From NCBI GenBank assembly GCA_037367405.1, contig JAZKJV010002611.1, positions 682,001-746,000 of the forward strand: 64,000 nucleotides of DNA, in the 5' to 3' direction. Made by a program: the position numbers and the translations under genes. The first letter of the stretch is position 1. Each line of letters opens with the position of its first letter. This document shows positions 11,274 to 22,603 of this stretch, one piece after another. The notes below the pieces were generated by a model, which had not been told where the DNA came from, searched no databases, and was given only the letters and a program-made list of their open reading frames with translations. The stretch comes from Ottelia alismoides (Eukaryota > Streptophyta > Magnoliopsida > Alismatales > Hydrocharitaceae).

Positions 11274-14200
11274 AACCCACGCGGGGGCGGAAAATCGGCT
11301 TCATCCTTAGTTGCAACTATATTGAGGTACATTAATTCACTTAATGTGAATGTACTGGTCAAGTCTTGCACTGACTTCTTTATGGGAAATGTGGAAAGAG
11401 AGATCTCACGTATATTGAGAGAATGAATCCTTACCCTGCATAAATATTTATCAATTTAACTTGTATCCTGCTATAGGACTATTCCTAAATTTGACGGTTT
11501 TCTTTATCTAAATATCTTTGCAGGACTCTCCTCCAAGCTTGGGTCAATGAATCTCAGACCCAGAGATGGAAAGTAAAGGAAGTTTCGAGTGAAGAGATAT
11601 ATTTTTGAAGATGTTTAGATCACACATGCTCTCTTCTTTCTACTATTATTTTTGGTTTGGGGCCAAGTATGTAGGGCTCAAGGTACAATCCCTACTTTTA
11701 TATGTTCAACGGATTTGGATTTGCTTTTTTGTCTCAGGTATATTGGGCTAGGGGTCTCAACCTCTTTTTGATGTATTGGCGGAACTATACAATAATGGAG
11801 GTGCTTCCTTTAAGTTCAATATATCTACTTACGAGCTTGCTCAAAAAATAGGAAAAATACTCCATAATTAGGACAAGAGCGTAGGTAGCGGAAATCTAGC
11901 GCAAACGACTGTGACAGAAGGGCGGGTTCTTAGGTGGCAATCGTGTAAACACAAAGAAGAGGAAATCAGCATTTGGTGCATTGTCACAGAGAAAAAAATT
12001 ACCTCAGGAGTATGCATTTTTATTACTTGTTATAGTTCTAGGATTAATTAAAAAAAGGTCACTATTTTTTTTCAACAAATGATTATAAGGTTTAAACTTT
12101 GATTTTTTAGACTAAAAGATACACTTTTCAGTCACAAGACCTTAAAAGTGAATTCAAGGCCATGACCTTCATAATAATTCTCAATATTGTTTGCTTCTCA
12201 TCGTCTTGCCTTTGATCCTCAATGGATTTGTAAAAGAAAGTGGAATATGAAATCTTTTATGATATTAGTTATGCACGATGGAAGGACTCCTTTTGAGCCA
12301 AATTGTCTCAACTTGCAAAGACTAAGTTAAGCACTTGCAATAAGTTTTCTCTTATTAAGACTGATTGGTACCATATATGATTGATCAACAACATAATTTA
12401 TATAACCCTTAAATCTTATAGGTGTAAATTTTTAAATGCAAAAGAGATATGTTTTAGTTTTAAGTGACTATAATTAGTCTTACGGTATAAGAGAGTTGGG
12501 TTTTAGAAATCAAATCGAACTGAACGGTTCACTCGATTAAACTATAAACCACTCCAAATTAGGTTATACTAATTGTCTCGGTTGAATCAATTCAACCTTC
12601 CATTAACAAAAAAATTCGGATTATTAAATAAAATACAAATTCTTAAAAGATATTAATATCCTGGTCCATAATGACTCCCAATATGGTATTCCTTTGACCT
12701 TTTCTTTTCCATATTTTTAGAAGCACAAGTTTCCTCCCATTTTCCAAGTTTCTATACAAAATCTGCAATGGTTCTATACTTTTAATTTTGGAAGAATATG
12801 TGTCGATGATATAACACTGACTTGCCTTCACAAGCATTCCAACAACAAACGACACATTCATGTCTAGAAGTGTACATTGTTATTCTACATCACTTATACG
12901 TACTAATATGAAATTTACAAAATACAATAAATATATAAAGTAACATAATATACATTCCTTTGAATGAAGTACCAGTCAAACGATTGGACCATACACCATT
13001 GTAAGAAATACTAGTTTGTTTTGATTGTCGCTGCTGCTGTCGGTCCTGTCTAAGCTCATCGATGATAAATATCACGTCCAACCAAAATAAGCATAAACAT
13101 ATCATGTCAAGGACAATATTTAATTTCACCAACAAGCATATAATATCGTGTTTAACCAAGATAAATACACACAGTACACCAAGATAAGAAGCAAGTCATA
13201 TAATCCAAAGACACTCCATTCATTTGACAGTATACAAATGACCCACTAGACCCACAGTACAAATAAGAACTGCATCAATGTCTTTTCCTCCTAAAAAAAT
13301 TTCAGCTTCATTGACTTGTCAGGATGCATCAATGTCAAGCTCTAGACTTGACAACAAGCCACACTTGACTGTCATGGTGGTCAATCTGGGAGATCTGCAA
13401 TCCGTCGTCGTCGTCAATATCCTCCATGTGTAGTTTTCAGCAACAGGGAACAGTTTGAGGAGCCAATATCATGAGGTGCCCTCTGCTTTCTCGGGGTTGC
13501 CGGTGTCAACGGGATGCCTAATTGGATATGCTCATGAAAAGGAGTCTCAAAATCAACTCCCGAGGCCATCCCCCATCCCTTGTTCGAATGTTATGTTAGT
13601 CACCCAAATTCTCTGGTTGGCCTCAAGGTGGGCCTGCTCCAAGGCAACTCCCTCGCCCTCGACCTCTATGAGAAGTAGGCGCTTCTGCAGCCCCGACATC
13701 TCCAATGTCATCTTCCTCATCATCAAGATTGTCTCTATTAAGCCAATGTTTAGAGAATTTCAAATATAATCAGAAAATTCATAGAATGTTTGCCTATGGT
13801 AAAGTACACCATGAATGCTATTAAAATATTTTGATTTAATGAATAAACCAGTAATTGCCGTGATATTCACATGACCTTGTTGCTAAAGCTTGTTAGCTAA
13901 TATCTGCCATAGTTGTAAAAAATAAAGTGCAAGGTAGCTTAAAATGTGGTTTGTACTTAATATTTCTTCAAGCTACCCAATAGGTTTTATCTTCTTTTTT
14001 AAGCATTCAAAATGTAATATTTTGTATCTTGCTCCTATATATGTATGTGCTTGTGATATCCAAATTATGTGTGATTATGGAAAATGGCAATAAAGCAAGT
14101 GTTCCATATACTCAATGTGGAATGGCTATAAATCTCGGTTGGAATGATATCATAGCAAGGCCACTTAATGAATATATGGATATTGAGGCTTGAGCCAAGT

Positions 14201-14417
14201 TGCCTCACTTGATGGGTATCTTAAGCATTATGATTTATATATAATCTCTTTCGTTGCATGACTAAATATAATTTTTGTATTACAGAGTACAGTGGCTTCT
14301 CTGGACATCCTGTGGACACTTCTCAACAAGATGCAAAACATGGAAGGCGGAGAGGCGTGCCAAGAGGATCAGACTTGTCTTCATAAGGAGAGGTATTGCT
14401 GAGGAGTAGAATACATC

Positions 14418-14437
14418 GAGAGAGAGAGAGAGAGAGA
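14418..14437. repeat. (GA)10 microsatellite
   Basis: Ten uninterrupted GA units. Confidence 0.9.
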
Positions 14438-15509
14438 CGTATTAGCTAAAAAAAGTATCGTATGGATGATGAGGAAATCATAAACAATGATGAGGCTGGG
14501 GAAAAAGTATTTAGGCTGCAGACTCCGTAGTATACTTATTACTTTCGGTTATTCAATAAGGCGAGAGTAAACTTGTTCAAGGGTGATACACTCAAGAGGC
14601 TTTTAAGGACTGCATCAGGCATGTCGAAAAGAACCTGGACACATTACATATCAAATTGGTGATGGCGTAGACATTATCATGATGATAGCTTCAGACAACA
14701 ACTGATGAGCTTTTATCAGAACGAATTGCAATACCTCAACAGTAGAAAGAGTTCATAGAGTAGCTTTCAGCTTATTGTCATCCACCTCCCTGGCTTGGGG
14801 AGAAGTGTAAGGAGTTTCAGAAACTGACAAGGGAACCACACTTTTGAGTAGTACGAATAACAATTCATGGGAATAAAGAGATTCAATGGACCCATTCCTA
14901 TCTCCAAGAAGTGCATCGCAATATACAAACAGCAATGACAAAAGTTCTTTAGGCGCTCCCCTATGGTGCTCAGGACAAGCAAGGCAAGGCACTAGCGCCT
15001 CTCCGCACCTCAAGAGATGTGATACAGTTCAAGCACTGGCAATGCGAGCATCGGGCAGGGAAGCACGAGACGTCTAGGCAAGCACCTAATAATAACTTGG
15101 ATATAATCCAATCCTCAAACGATCCCCTTAAATTAGGAAAACCCCCCACAAACCATCATTTCGACACTCCTCTACCTGGGCTTTGTTTTCTCTTCAACGA
15201 TCACCGTCGTCGTCCCCGTGAGCACCTCCGTGTCATCAGCTCCCCCCGATCGCTTCTCCTCTTCCACCAAGGTTTCACAGCACCCTTGCCACCCCCACTT
15301 TTTGTCAAAAATGGCATTGCCCAGAGTCAGCCACTGTAAGTATTGTTTAATAGTTAAAGTTAAAATATGCAACAGCTTCTTCTCGTCTAATATATGATCT
15401 AAATTTTTTAGAAATAAAAGGGTGGTGTCTCGATCTGGGACCCACCACAGGATATGTATATATTTAATATTTAATTATAAAATTTACAAGAAGTAATATG
15501 GTCCAAGAT

Positions 15510-16690
15510 TTACATAACACTTGACAGTGCTCGACCACATTCTCCGAATAAAAAGTATTCCCCCAAAAGTGATGTAATTTCTAGCACACCAGATTGCCCA
15601 CGGCAACGCAAAAGTGAAAAAATAGTCCTCGTGTCCAAAACCACACATTGATCGCATATCTTTCCAAAAACCTGAGCAGCTCTGCCCGATAATTCGCGTA
15701 TGCTTGCCCTACACCAAACCTGAGCCGAGTATGTGCATGAGAAAAATAGATAATCCAAATCTTCTGCCGCCTCATCACATCTATCGCAAGTGACATCCTC
15801 CGCCCCTTCAACCGTCCCCTATGCTCTCTGGTGAGAATTATGTCCACCCTCACTAGCCAGAGAAAGATCTTGATTTGGATTGGGATCTTTCTTTTCCAAA
15901 TCATACGCATGTCCACAGCCATCTCCTCGACATCCCCCACCTCCACCAAAAATCGATACGACTTCTTTACCGAAAATCTATCATCCCCCATGAAAAATGA
16001 TCTCTACCTTCCCCCGACCCCTCCAGACGTGCAAGTTCAGAATGCAACTCCATGAACTTGTTGTCCCTTTACTCGAAAAGATCCGAGGAAAAAGTTGGGG
16101 ACCAGGATCCCAAGCCCCATACTTGCTGCACCGATATCTCTTTATCCGCCGTCAACTGCAACAATCTCGGGTATCTTTCCCCCAATATTCCATCCCTAGT
16201 CCAGTCATCCTGCCAAAATCGAAATCCTACTCCATTACCCGGAATTGGCCTCAACTTAATCGCCAGCTCCGACACCACCCGCGTAATGCAAGTCCACAGT
16301 GATGACGGAAGGCGCTCAATGGCAACCTCCAAAAACAAAGGGATCACATAGATCTTCCTCATCAATCTGCATATCAAATCCTCCGAGTTGCCCCAAAGAC
16401 GGGTCATCCATTTGGCATGAATGCCTTATTCATATCCACCACCTGCAAAACACCTAGGTCACCCTTATCGACGAGGTTACCCTACTCCAGTCCACCAGAT
16501 GCATACCCCTCTTAGCATGCCTCCTGTCCGACCAGAAAACCCTCCTCATCCCCGTTGGCAACGTCCTCGTAGGGCAAAAGAAAACAGACATTTCCGATAG
16601 AACGTGCTTCAGAAGAGTCAGCTTCCCTCCCCTTCACAACATCCTCTCCTTCCAACCCGCCAGCTTCCATTCCAACCCCTCCAACAATAA
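15510..16690 (-). pseudogene. LINE ORF2, C-terminal part with zf-RVT
   Basis: From right to left: LEGLEWKLAGWKERM followed by an in-frame TGA near 16634, then GGKLTLLKHVLSEMSVFFCP and VFWSDRRHAKRGMHLVDW. Next is the GNGVGFRFWQDDWTRDGIL block (16069-16407), then DRFSVKKSYRFL and IPIQIKIFLWLVRVDIILTR (15800-15990). The finger follows in another frame, CDRCDEAAEDLDYLFFSC near 15720-15790. The usual His of the finger is Tyr. Several frameshifts separate the blocks. This part would help RT bind its RNA; it is inactive here. Confidence 0.8.
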
Positions 16691-16716
16691 ATATAAAAGA
16701 AATATGGAGTGTAAGT
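16691..16716 (+). other. Probable left tip of the chloroplast insert, ending in the copia-A TSD
   Basis: LINE coding stops at about 16690. The next 26 bases are A/T-rich and end TAAGT (16712-16716), the left TSD of copia-A. The right TSD at 25013 runs straight into the chloroplast accD-psaI spacer, so these bases probably belong to the same chloroplast piece. Confidence 0.5.
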
Positions 16717-16859
16717 TGTTGAGATAAGTGTATCTCGCAGTATCTTTCTCTTATTTATGTTTTTCAGTATACCCTCTCTTGTAATTTACCCAGGGCGTTT
16801 CTCCTATGTAAGAGAGCCCTTGGGTCTCATCTATGATATGCTTCATTTTTCTCCTAACA
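16717..16859 (+). repeat. Copia-A 5' LTR
   Basis: It matches 24871-25012 along its whole length. It contains a TATGTAAGAGAGCC segment where the 3' copy has TATATAAGAGAGCC, a likely TATA box. Confidence 0.95.
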
Positions 16860-16872
16860 TGGTATCGGAGCA
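16860..16872 (+). promoter_or_regulatory. Copia-A primer binding site
   Basis: TGGTATCGGAGCA abuts the LTR end. It resembles the complement of the 3' end of initiator-Met tRNA (TGGTATCAGAGC type) with one change. Confidence 0.9.
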
Positions 16873-17438
16873 ACGATCCTAGATCGGGGTTCCCATATCC
16901 CACCTCAAAACCGTAACCCTACATGACAACCCCTTCCCCCCCCCCTGCTGCCGACCTTCCCAGGCCCTCCGCGCGTCATTACCGGGGACCCAGGCCCTCC
17001 GCGTGCCACTACCAGGGACCTAAGGGTTCTGCCAGACCGCACGAGGGTCCAGCCAGCCCTAGCATGGGTGCCACGAGTCAAGGCCTTCGCGCGCAGGACC
17101 TTCACGCGTAGCTCTATCATGGGCTCCGCCAACCTACACGAGGGTGCCTCCAGACCGTACTGGGATCCGTCAGACCCTACAGGGTCTCTCCAAACACGGT
17201 TCCCCCGTGCTTCCCAATCCCTCCAAGGGCTACCTCCCGTTGGAGGCCTTGAGGTCTGCATTGCATTAGAGGTTGTGATTTGTCTTACATAAATCACATC
17301 TTCCGACACTAAACCTCGATACGATTCAATAAGGGTGGTTGTATGAGTATACAAATGCAACCACTCCTTTATATGATTATGTAGACTCTCTTGGATCGAT
17401 CTACTCCTCAGTTCTCTGTGGTTCTACTTATTGCTATG
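16873..17438 (+). other. Copia-A G/C-rich leader
   Basis: Between PBS and gag lies a C-rich stretch with degenerate repeats of a CCAGGCCCTCCGCG-type word (16960-17060), then weaker ones. Reading frames here look like chance. Confidence 0.55.
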
Positions 17439-18480
17439 ATGTCAGAAAACAAGAATGACATTTTTCTTTTTCCGGTGCCTTCAAGGGTCAGGTTCCCATC
17501 ACAAAGATGGATGAGACCAACTACGAGTTGTGGTCCATGCACTTCCGTACTCTTATGCAGTGCCATAATAAGGAGCAAATTCTGACGGATGCAAAACCAA
17601 TGGACAAAACTGGGACTAATGCTTCGTGGAAGCAAGATGATGCTTATGCTTGCATTTGGCTCTTCGAGACGCTCACCACGGAGATTGCAAATGACATAGT
17701 TAATCAGCCCACAACCAAAGCTATGTGGGACATCTTAGCTGTTACATATGGGCAGGCAAAGAATGAGAGCAAGATTCTTCAGTTGTAGGTTGACATTTTC
17801 TCGACCAAACAGAATGGTCGACCACTCCATCAGCATTTCTCTCATCTTAGAGGCATGTTTGATCAACAGTGATTTGGAAAAAAATGTTTGAGCGACTGCA
17901 CAGTTTCATGCATATCACTACCAGTACTGAGCAATAGCAAGCATATCAGAATGTCACAATGACAGGAGTCTTCCTGTCATCCCATAACTCTGAGTACGAT
18001 GCAGCACATACTCAACTTCTGACTGGAGAGACGATACTTCCGATGGAGGTCTACAAATGATTGACTAGGATTACTACTCTATCTACTACTATGGCCCAGA
18101 TGACTCCCTCTGCTATAGCAGTTTCTCGCAACAGAGGGGGACTTCCCAGTTCTATGGTCGCGAACCACGTGGTCGAGGAGGTCGCCAGCGTGGCCCATGT
18201 TCCCATTGCCACCATCCTGGCCATTCTGAGACATGCTTTCAGAAGCATGGATATCCGATGTCAGCATGTGTTGCTGAGCAGGCTGAGACTCCTACAGCAC
18301 CTGCTCATGATGTATGTTTAGATGATATTGTTTCTAGACTTCGAGAGATGGTGAGCACGCCCACTACTCCCTCTGTAGATTCCTCAGATGCAGCGACTAC
18401 AGCTAGAGCGTCATCTAGCTCATCAGGTACTACTTATGCGTTTACCAGTTGTAGCAGTTCAGATTTGACATATTGGATTA
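17439..18480 (+). pseudogene. Copia-A gag
   Basis: ATG at 17439 opens MMSENKN; a frameshift near 17485 moves to the frame MDETNYELWSMHF, the N-terminal phrase of plant copia Gag (UBN2 type). ANDIVNQPTTKAMWDIL follows. A TAG at 17787 breaks it, then recognisable Gag continues (HQHFSHLRGMF). A basic RGRGGRQRG stretch and a zinc knuckle lie at 18160-18250. The knuckle reads CSHCHHPGHSETC, C-x2-C-x4-H-x3-C, one residue shorter than the normal spacing. Gag would coat the RNA in the cytoplasmic particle. Confidence 0.82.
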
Positions 18481-19447
18481 TGGATTTTGGAGCGTCACAT
18501 CATGTGTAGAGATCGGACGCACTTCAGTTCTTACAGGTCTATCCCACCTGGTAGATCCGTGATGATTGCTAATGGGGTTCGACTACCTATTGTTGGTCAG
18601 GAGGAGATTATTCTAGCTCCTTCTATCCATCTGCAGACCATTTTATATGCTCCAGACTTTCAGATGAATCTTTTGTCTATTAGTCAAATTACAAAAGATT
18701 TACATTGTTATGCCATATTCGATCCCTCTTCTCATGTGTTTCAGGACATATTAACGGGCAGGGTGATTGGAACTGGCAGTGAGCGGAGAGGATTGTATAA
18801 GCTCGCCATACCACCTTGTGTTGGGATCGCTACTATTCCTTCAGGATCTGTTTCTCCATTCGTGTGGCATCTTCGCTTTGGGCACCGTCCTCTTCAAAAG
18901 ATGTGTTATGTTCTACCGCAGATATCTACTCGAACTACCTTGGAATGTCCAGTCTGTCAGCTTGGGAAGCACCATCGCTCCTCTTTTCTGAGTCGTCAGA
19001 GTCGTCACAGTAGTCAGTCTTTTGAATTGTTTCATTTTGATATTTGTGGTCCGAGTCGCATTCCTGATCATCAGGGGCATCATTTTTATATGGTTGTTGT
19101 GGATGACTATTCTGGATTATCTTGGGTTTTCTTGTTAAAACATAAGTTTGAAGCGGGTGCTATCATTAAAAAAATTTTCTTATTGAGGTCAAAAATATCT
19201 TCTCTGCAAATGTGAAATTCATTCGTACTGATAATGCTTTGGAGTTTACTACATTACATTTATATGAATTTCCCAAATTTCATGGTATTGTTCATCAGAC
19301 CTCTTGGAATGGTGTGGCTGAACGCAAGCACAGTAACCTTCTTGATGTCACGCAGACCCTTTTGATTCAGAGTCGTATTTCTCATTCTTTCTGGGGTGAC
19401 GCTATTCTCGTTGCTTGCTACTTGGTGAATCGCATGTTGCCCACTAT
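18460..19447 (+). pseudogene. Copia-A pol, protease and integrase N-terminal half
   Basis: Protease shows DFGASHH (family D-S-G-A-S), followed at about 18500 by a frameshift into CRDRTHFSSYRSIP. The GAG-pre-integrase block has WHLRFGH and CPVCQLGKHHRSSF (HHCC zinc). Integrase core has FHFDICGPS, VVDDYSG, a TGA near 19213 with a frameshift, then RTDNALEF and GVAERKH, so D, D and E are all kept. About seven residues that relatives carry between HQTS and NGVAERKH (usually with TPQQ) are missing. The frame stops at the RTE insertion after LVNRMLP. Confidence 0.87.
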
Positions 19448-19502
19448 ACAACAACAACAAAGCCTTTTCCCATAATTAAGTAAGGTCAGCTACATGGATT
19501 CT

Positions 19503-20978
19503 TCACCTCCATTTATATCTATCTTGGGTCAATCCCGGGCTTATACCCACAAAATTAAGATCCCTCTGTATGGTCTCTTTCCAACACTTCTTGGTCTGGC
19601 ATTGCCCTCTCTTAGCCGGCTCAACATCCCAACACTCGCATCTCCTAACTGGTGCATCAGCTGATCTTCTTTGCAAATGTCCAAACCATCTCAAGTGGTT
19701 TTCTCGCATTTTATCCTCGATCGGAGCTACACCAACTTTCTTTCTGATTGCATCATTCCGAATCCAATCTTTACGTGTATGTGTGTGTCCACACATCCAC
19801 CTTAGCATTTTCATTTCTGCTATATTCATTCTCAGCACATGTCTATGGTTCACAGGCCAACATTCAGATCCATAAAGCATAGCAGGTCTCACGACTACTT
19901 TGTAAAACTTTCCTTCAATTTTTAAAGGAATTTTCTTATCACAGAGAACAGCAGAGGCTCCTCTCCACTTTAGCCAGCATGCATTTATTCTATTAGTAAC
20001 ATTCCCATCAATTTCCCCATCATGTTGCAGAATAGATCCCAGATATCTAAAGGAATCTCTCTTATGAATGTTATCGTCACCATCTTTACCTCGATTCCTT
20101 CACCATTGCTTCCATCAAAGGTGCACTCCATATATTCCGTCTTAGCCCTACTTATACGAAATCCTTTAGTCTCCAACTCATGTCTCCAGACCTCAAGCTT
20201 CTCATTTACTCCATCTCTAGTCACGTCAATTAACATTATATCATCAGCAAATAACATACACCAAGGTAACTCATCATAAATGTGACTTGTCAACTCGTCC
20301 ATATTCAAAGAAAAAAAATGGACTTAAAGCAGAATCTTGATGTAAACCAATGTTGATGTCAAAATATCTAATCTTCCCAGACAGGGACCTTACACAAGAT
20401 AAAGCTCTATCATACATGTCCTTTATGAGGTTAATGTATAGGACAGGTACTTGTCTCTTCTCCAACACTCTTCATAATATCTCTCATGGGACAGAATCAT
20501 AAGCCTTTTCCAAATCAATAAAGATCATATGGAGGTTCTTCCTTTTAGCTCTATAAATCTCCATTGTTCTCCCAGCAAATAGATGGCTTCAATCGTTGAG
20601 CGACTTGGCATGAATCCGAATTGGTTTTCTTTTACATTGGAAACTTGCCTCAACCTTCTTTCGATCACACATTCCCAAATTTTCATAGTGTGGCTCATCA
20701 GCTTGATACCTATATAATTTAAACAATTTTGAATGTCTCATTTATTCTTATAATAAGGCAACACGATACTCCTCCAACCTTCAGGCATTTTCTTGCTTCA
20801 CCAAATAACATTGAATAGATACGTAAGCCAAGTCAAACCATGTTCACCTAAAACTCTCCATACTTTTACAGAGATGTCTTCCGAACCTACACCTTTCCCA
20901 TGTCTCATAACCTTCAAAGCCTCCTCTACTACCTTTCTTTGTATCCGTCTATAGCTTGCACGATTCAACTAACTTTCA
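19503..20978 (-). pseudogene. RTE reverse transcriptase and C-terminus, broken
   Basis: RT blocks follow the endonuclease in several frames. DMYDRALSCVRSLSG and [11 protein letters not shown] lie at 20274-20468, and [12 protein letters not shown], with the catalytic ADD, at 20200-20270. [15 protein letters not shown] and the C-terminal MLYGSECWPV, KMLRWMCGHT and HLRWFGHLQRR stretch (19503-19892) come next. Frameshifts near 20300 and upstream of 20470, and stops before it, mean no full RT can be made. Confidence 0.85.
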
Positions 20979-22469
20979 CTACAAGCTAGACCACCCAAAG
21001 TGATCTCTATTTCCTTCCCCAATGAAAAGTTTATGGAAGTACTGCTCCCATCTAGTCTTTATATCTTTTTGAGTAACAAGCACATAACCTTCCTCGTCCT
21101 TAATGCATCTCACTTGAGAAAGGTCTTTGGTCTTTCTTTCTCCTGCTTTAGCCAACCTGAATATATCCTTTTGTCCCTCCTTAGAGTCAAGATTTTTATA
21201 TAAAACTGCATAAGCTTTTGACTTAGCTTCGCTTACGGCCTTCTTTGCTTCCTTCTTTGTTATTTTGTAGTTTGTGACAGTTTCCTCTTGTCTATCCTTA
21301 GACATAGCTTTAAAGCAAGCTCTTTTTATTTTTAGCTTCTCTTGCACCCCTTCACTCCACCACCAAGCCTGCTTTTGACCTGGAGCTCCTCCCTTTGATT
21401 CGCCTAGCATCTCTTTGGCTACCTTTCGGATACAAGATGCTACTGCCTCCCACATCTCGTTTGCACTACCGCTACAATCCCAAGATAAGTCTTCTAAAAC
21501 CTTCTCCCTGAAGCTCGCTTGCTTCAGTGCAAGATTCCACCATCTAGTTATAGTTATCTTAGAAACCCTCCTTTTCTTTATCAGCCCTTTCATTTGTACA
21601 TCCAAGACTAACAAACGATGTTGGGTTGTCAAACTCTCTCCTGGGATTACTTTGTAGTCTTTACAACACAATTGATCTCTTCTCCTTAACGCAAAGTAAT
21701 CTATCTGTGTTCTAATTGGTCCACTCTTATAACTAATTAAATGTTCCTCCCTCTTCTTGAAGAGAGTGTTTGCTATGAAAAGATCATATGCCGTTGCAAA
21801 ATCCAGGATGGCTTTTCCATCTTCATTTCTATCCCCAAAACCATGTCCTCCATGAACACTAGCATATCCTGAAGCATATTTTCCCACATGTCCATTAAGA
21901 TCTCCACCGATGCAAATCATCTCTCTTTGTGGGATTCCTTGTAGACTCCTATCCAAATCCTCCCAAAAATCTTGTTTAATCCTTTCATCTAAACCAATTT
22001 GCGGTGCATAAATTGAGATGATATTCAGAATTTCTTCTTCAAGCACCACTTTTAGCAAAATAATTCGATCCCCGAATCTTTTTACCTCAACCACACAATC
22101 CTTCAAATCCTTATGAACAACCACTCCAACATCGTTTCTACCCTTATCTTTACCTGAATACCAAAGTTTAAAGCATGTCTTCTCAATCTCCCTTGCTTTC
22201 TCTCCAACCCATTTAGTCTCTTGAAGACATAGTATATGAATCTTCCTTCTTTCCATCGTATCCACTATCTCCATCAACTTTCCAGTTAAAGTGCCAATAT
22301 TCCAACTACCAATCCGCAACTTCTGTTGCAATCTCTTTTGGACTAACTTCTTTACTCGCATGTGTCCATTATGCGAGAACCCTTGTAAATTTTGAACAGC
22401 ATCCGGGCGGTGATGCAGCGGAACTAGCTTAACTACCCGCATGCGTTCCTCATGCGAGAACCCTTGCAA
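20979..22469 (-). CDS. RTE ORF, AP-type endonuclease and start of RT (496 aa frame)
   Basis: An unusually long open frame for this window. Residues ~1-50 hold two copies of a QGFSHxxxMRVxKLV motif. Endonuclease motifs follow in order: IGSWNIGTL (metal-binding Asn), LCLQETKW (Glu), IISIYAPQ, CIGGDLNGHVG (Asp/Asn), RTQIDYFALRRRD and LTTQHRLLVLDV (His). It then continues through W-W-N-L and a lysine-rich linker to the RT start and ends SSL-stop. The domain nicks target DNA to prime reverse transcription. Whether the N-terminal Met is the true start is unknown. Confidence 0.85.
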   Translation of the reverse strand: MQGFSHEERMRVVKLVPLHHRPDAVQNLQGFSHNGHMRVKKLVQKRLQQKLRIGSWNIGTLTGKLMEIVDTMERRKIHILCLQETKWVGEKAREIEKTCFKLWYSGKDKGRNDVGVVVHKDLKDCVVEVKRFGDRIILLKVVLEEEILNIISIYAPQIGLDERIKQDFWEDLDRSLQGIPQREMICIGGDLNGHVGKYASGYASVHGGHGFGDRNEDGKAILDFATAYDLFIANTLFKKREEHLISYKSGPIRTQIDYFALRRRDQLCCKDYKVIPGESLTTQHRLLVLDVQMKGLIKKRRVSKITITRWWNLALKQASFREKVLEDLSWDCSGSANEMWEAVASCIRKVAKEMLGESKGGAPGQKQAWWWSEGVQEKLKIKRACFKAMSKDRQEETVTNYKITKKEAKKAVSEAKSKAYAVLYKNLDSKEGQKDIFRLAKAGERKTKDLSQVRCIKDEEGYVLVTQKDIKTRWEQYFHKLFIGEGNRDHFGWSSL

Positions 22470-22603
22470 ATATTAAACTACATCCAGGTTGCGATGTAGC
22501 GGCCCTTGCCAATTTTTCATTACATTTGGGCGATGCAACGCGTCACAAGTAGGGGACGCCCCAACGAAATCTGTATGTTTGCTTAAATCTATGTTGAAAA
22601 AAT

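Larger units (their letters stand above)
10807..15404. other. Old unassigned sequence between gypsy and LINE
   Basis: Apart from the LINE scrap at 11191 and the GA repeat at 14418, I recognise no gene here. The frames at 10921-11335, 12643-13159, 13455-13769 and 14753-15339 are short, lack family motifs and are probably chance or badly decayed. The minus-strand frame near 13570-13720 reads as a charged, coiled-coil-like stretch and might be a remnant of a transposase or host exon; I cannot name it. 12511-12600 and 14948-15100 hold short self-complementary motifs (GAACGGTTC-like, GGCGCC-like). Confidence 0.4.
19448..22600 (-). mobile_element. RTE-clade LINE, near full length
   Basis: On the minus strand the element runs from about 22600 to 19448 and ends in GGCTTTGTTGTTGTTG, the (TTG)n tail typical of plant RTE elements. 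It carries an APE endonuclease, an RT and a C-terminal tail. The target, copia-A integrase, is duplicated: CGCATGTTGCCCACTAT at 19431-19447 and CGCATGTCATGCCGTCCACTAT at about 22604-22625, a diverged long TSD as LINEs leave. The copia frame resumes right after the right copy. Confidence 0.9.
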
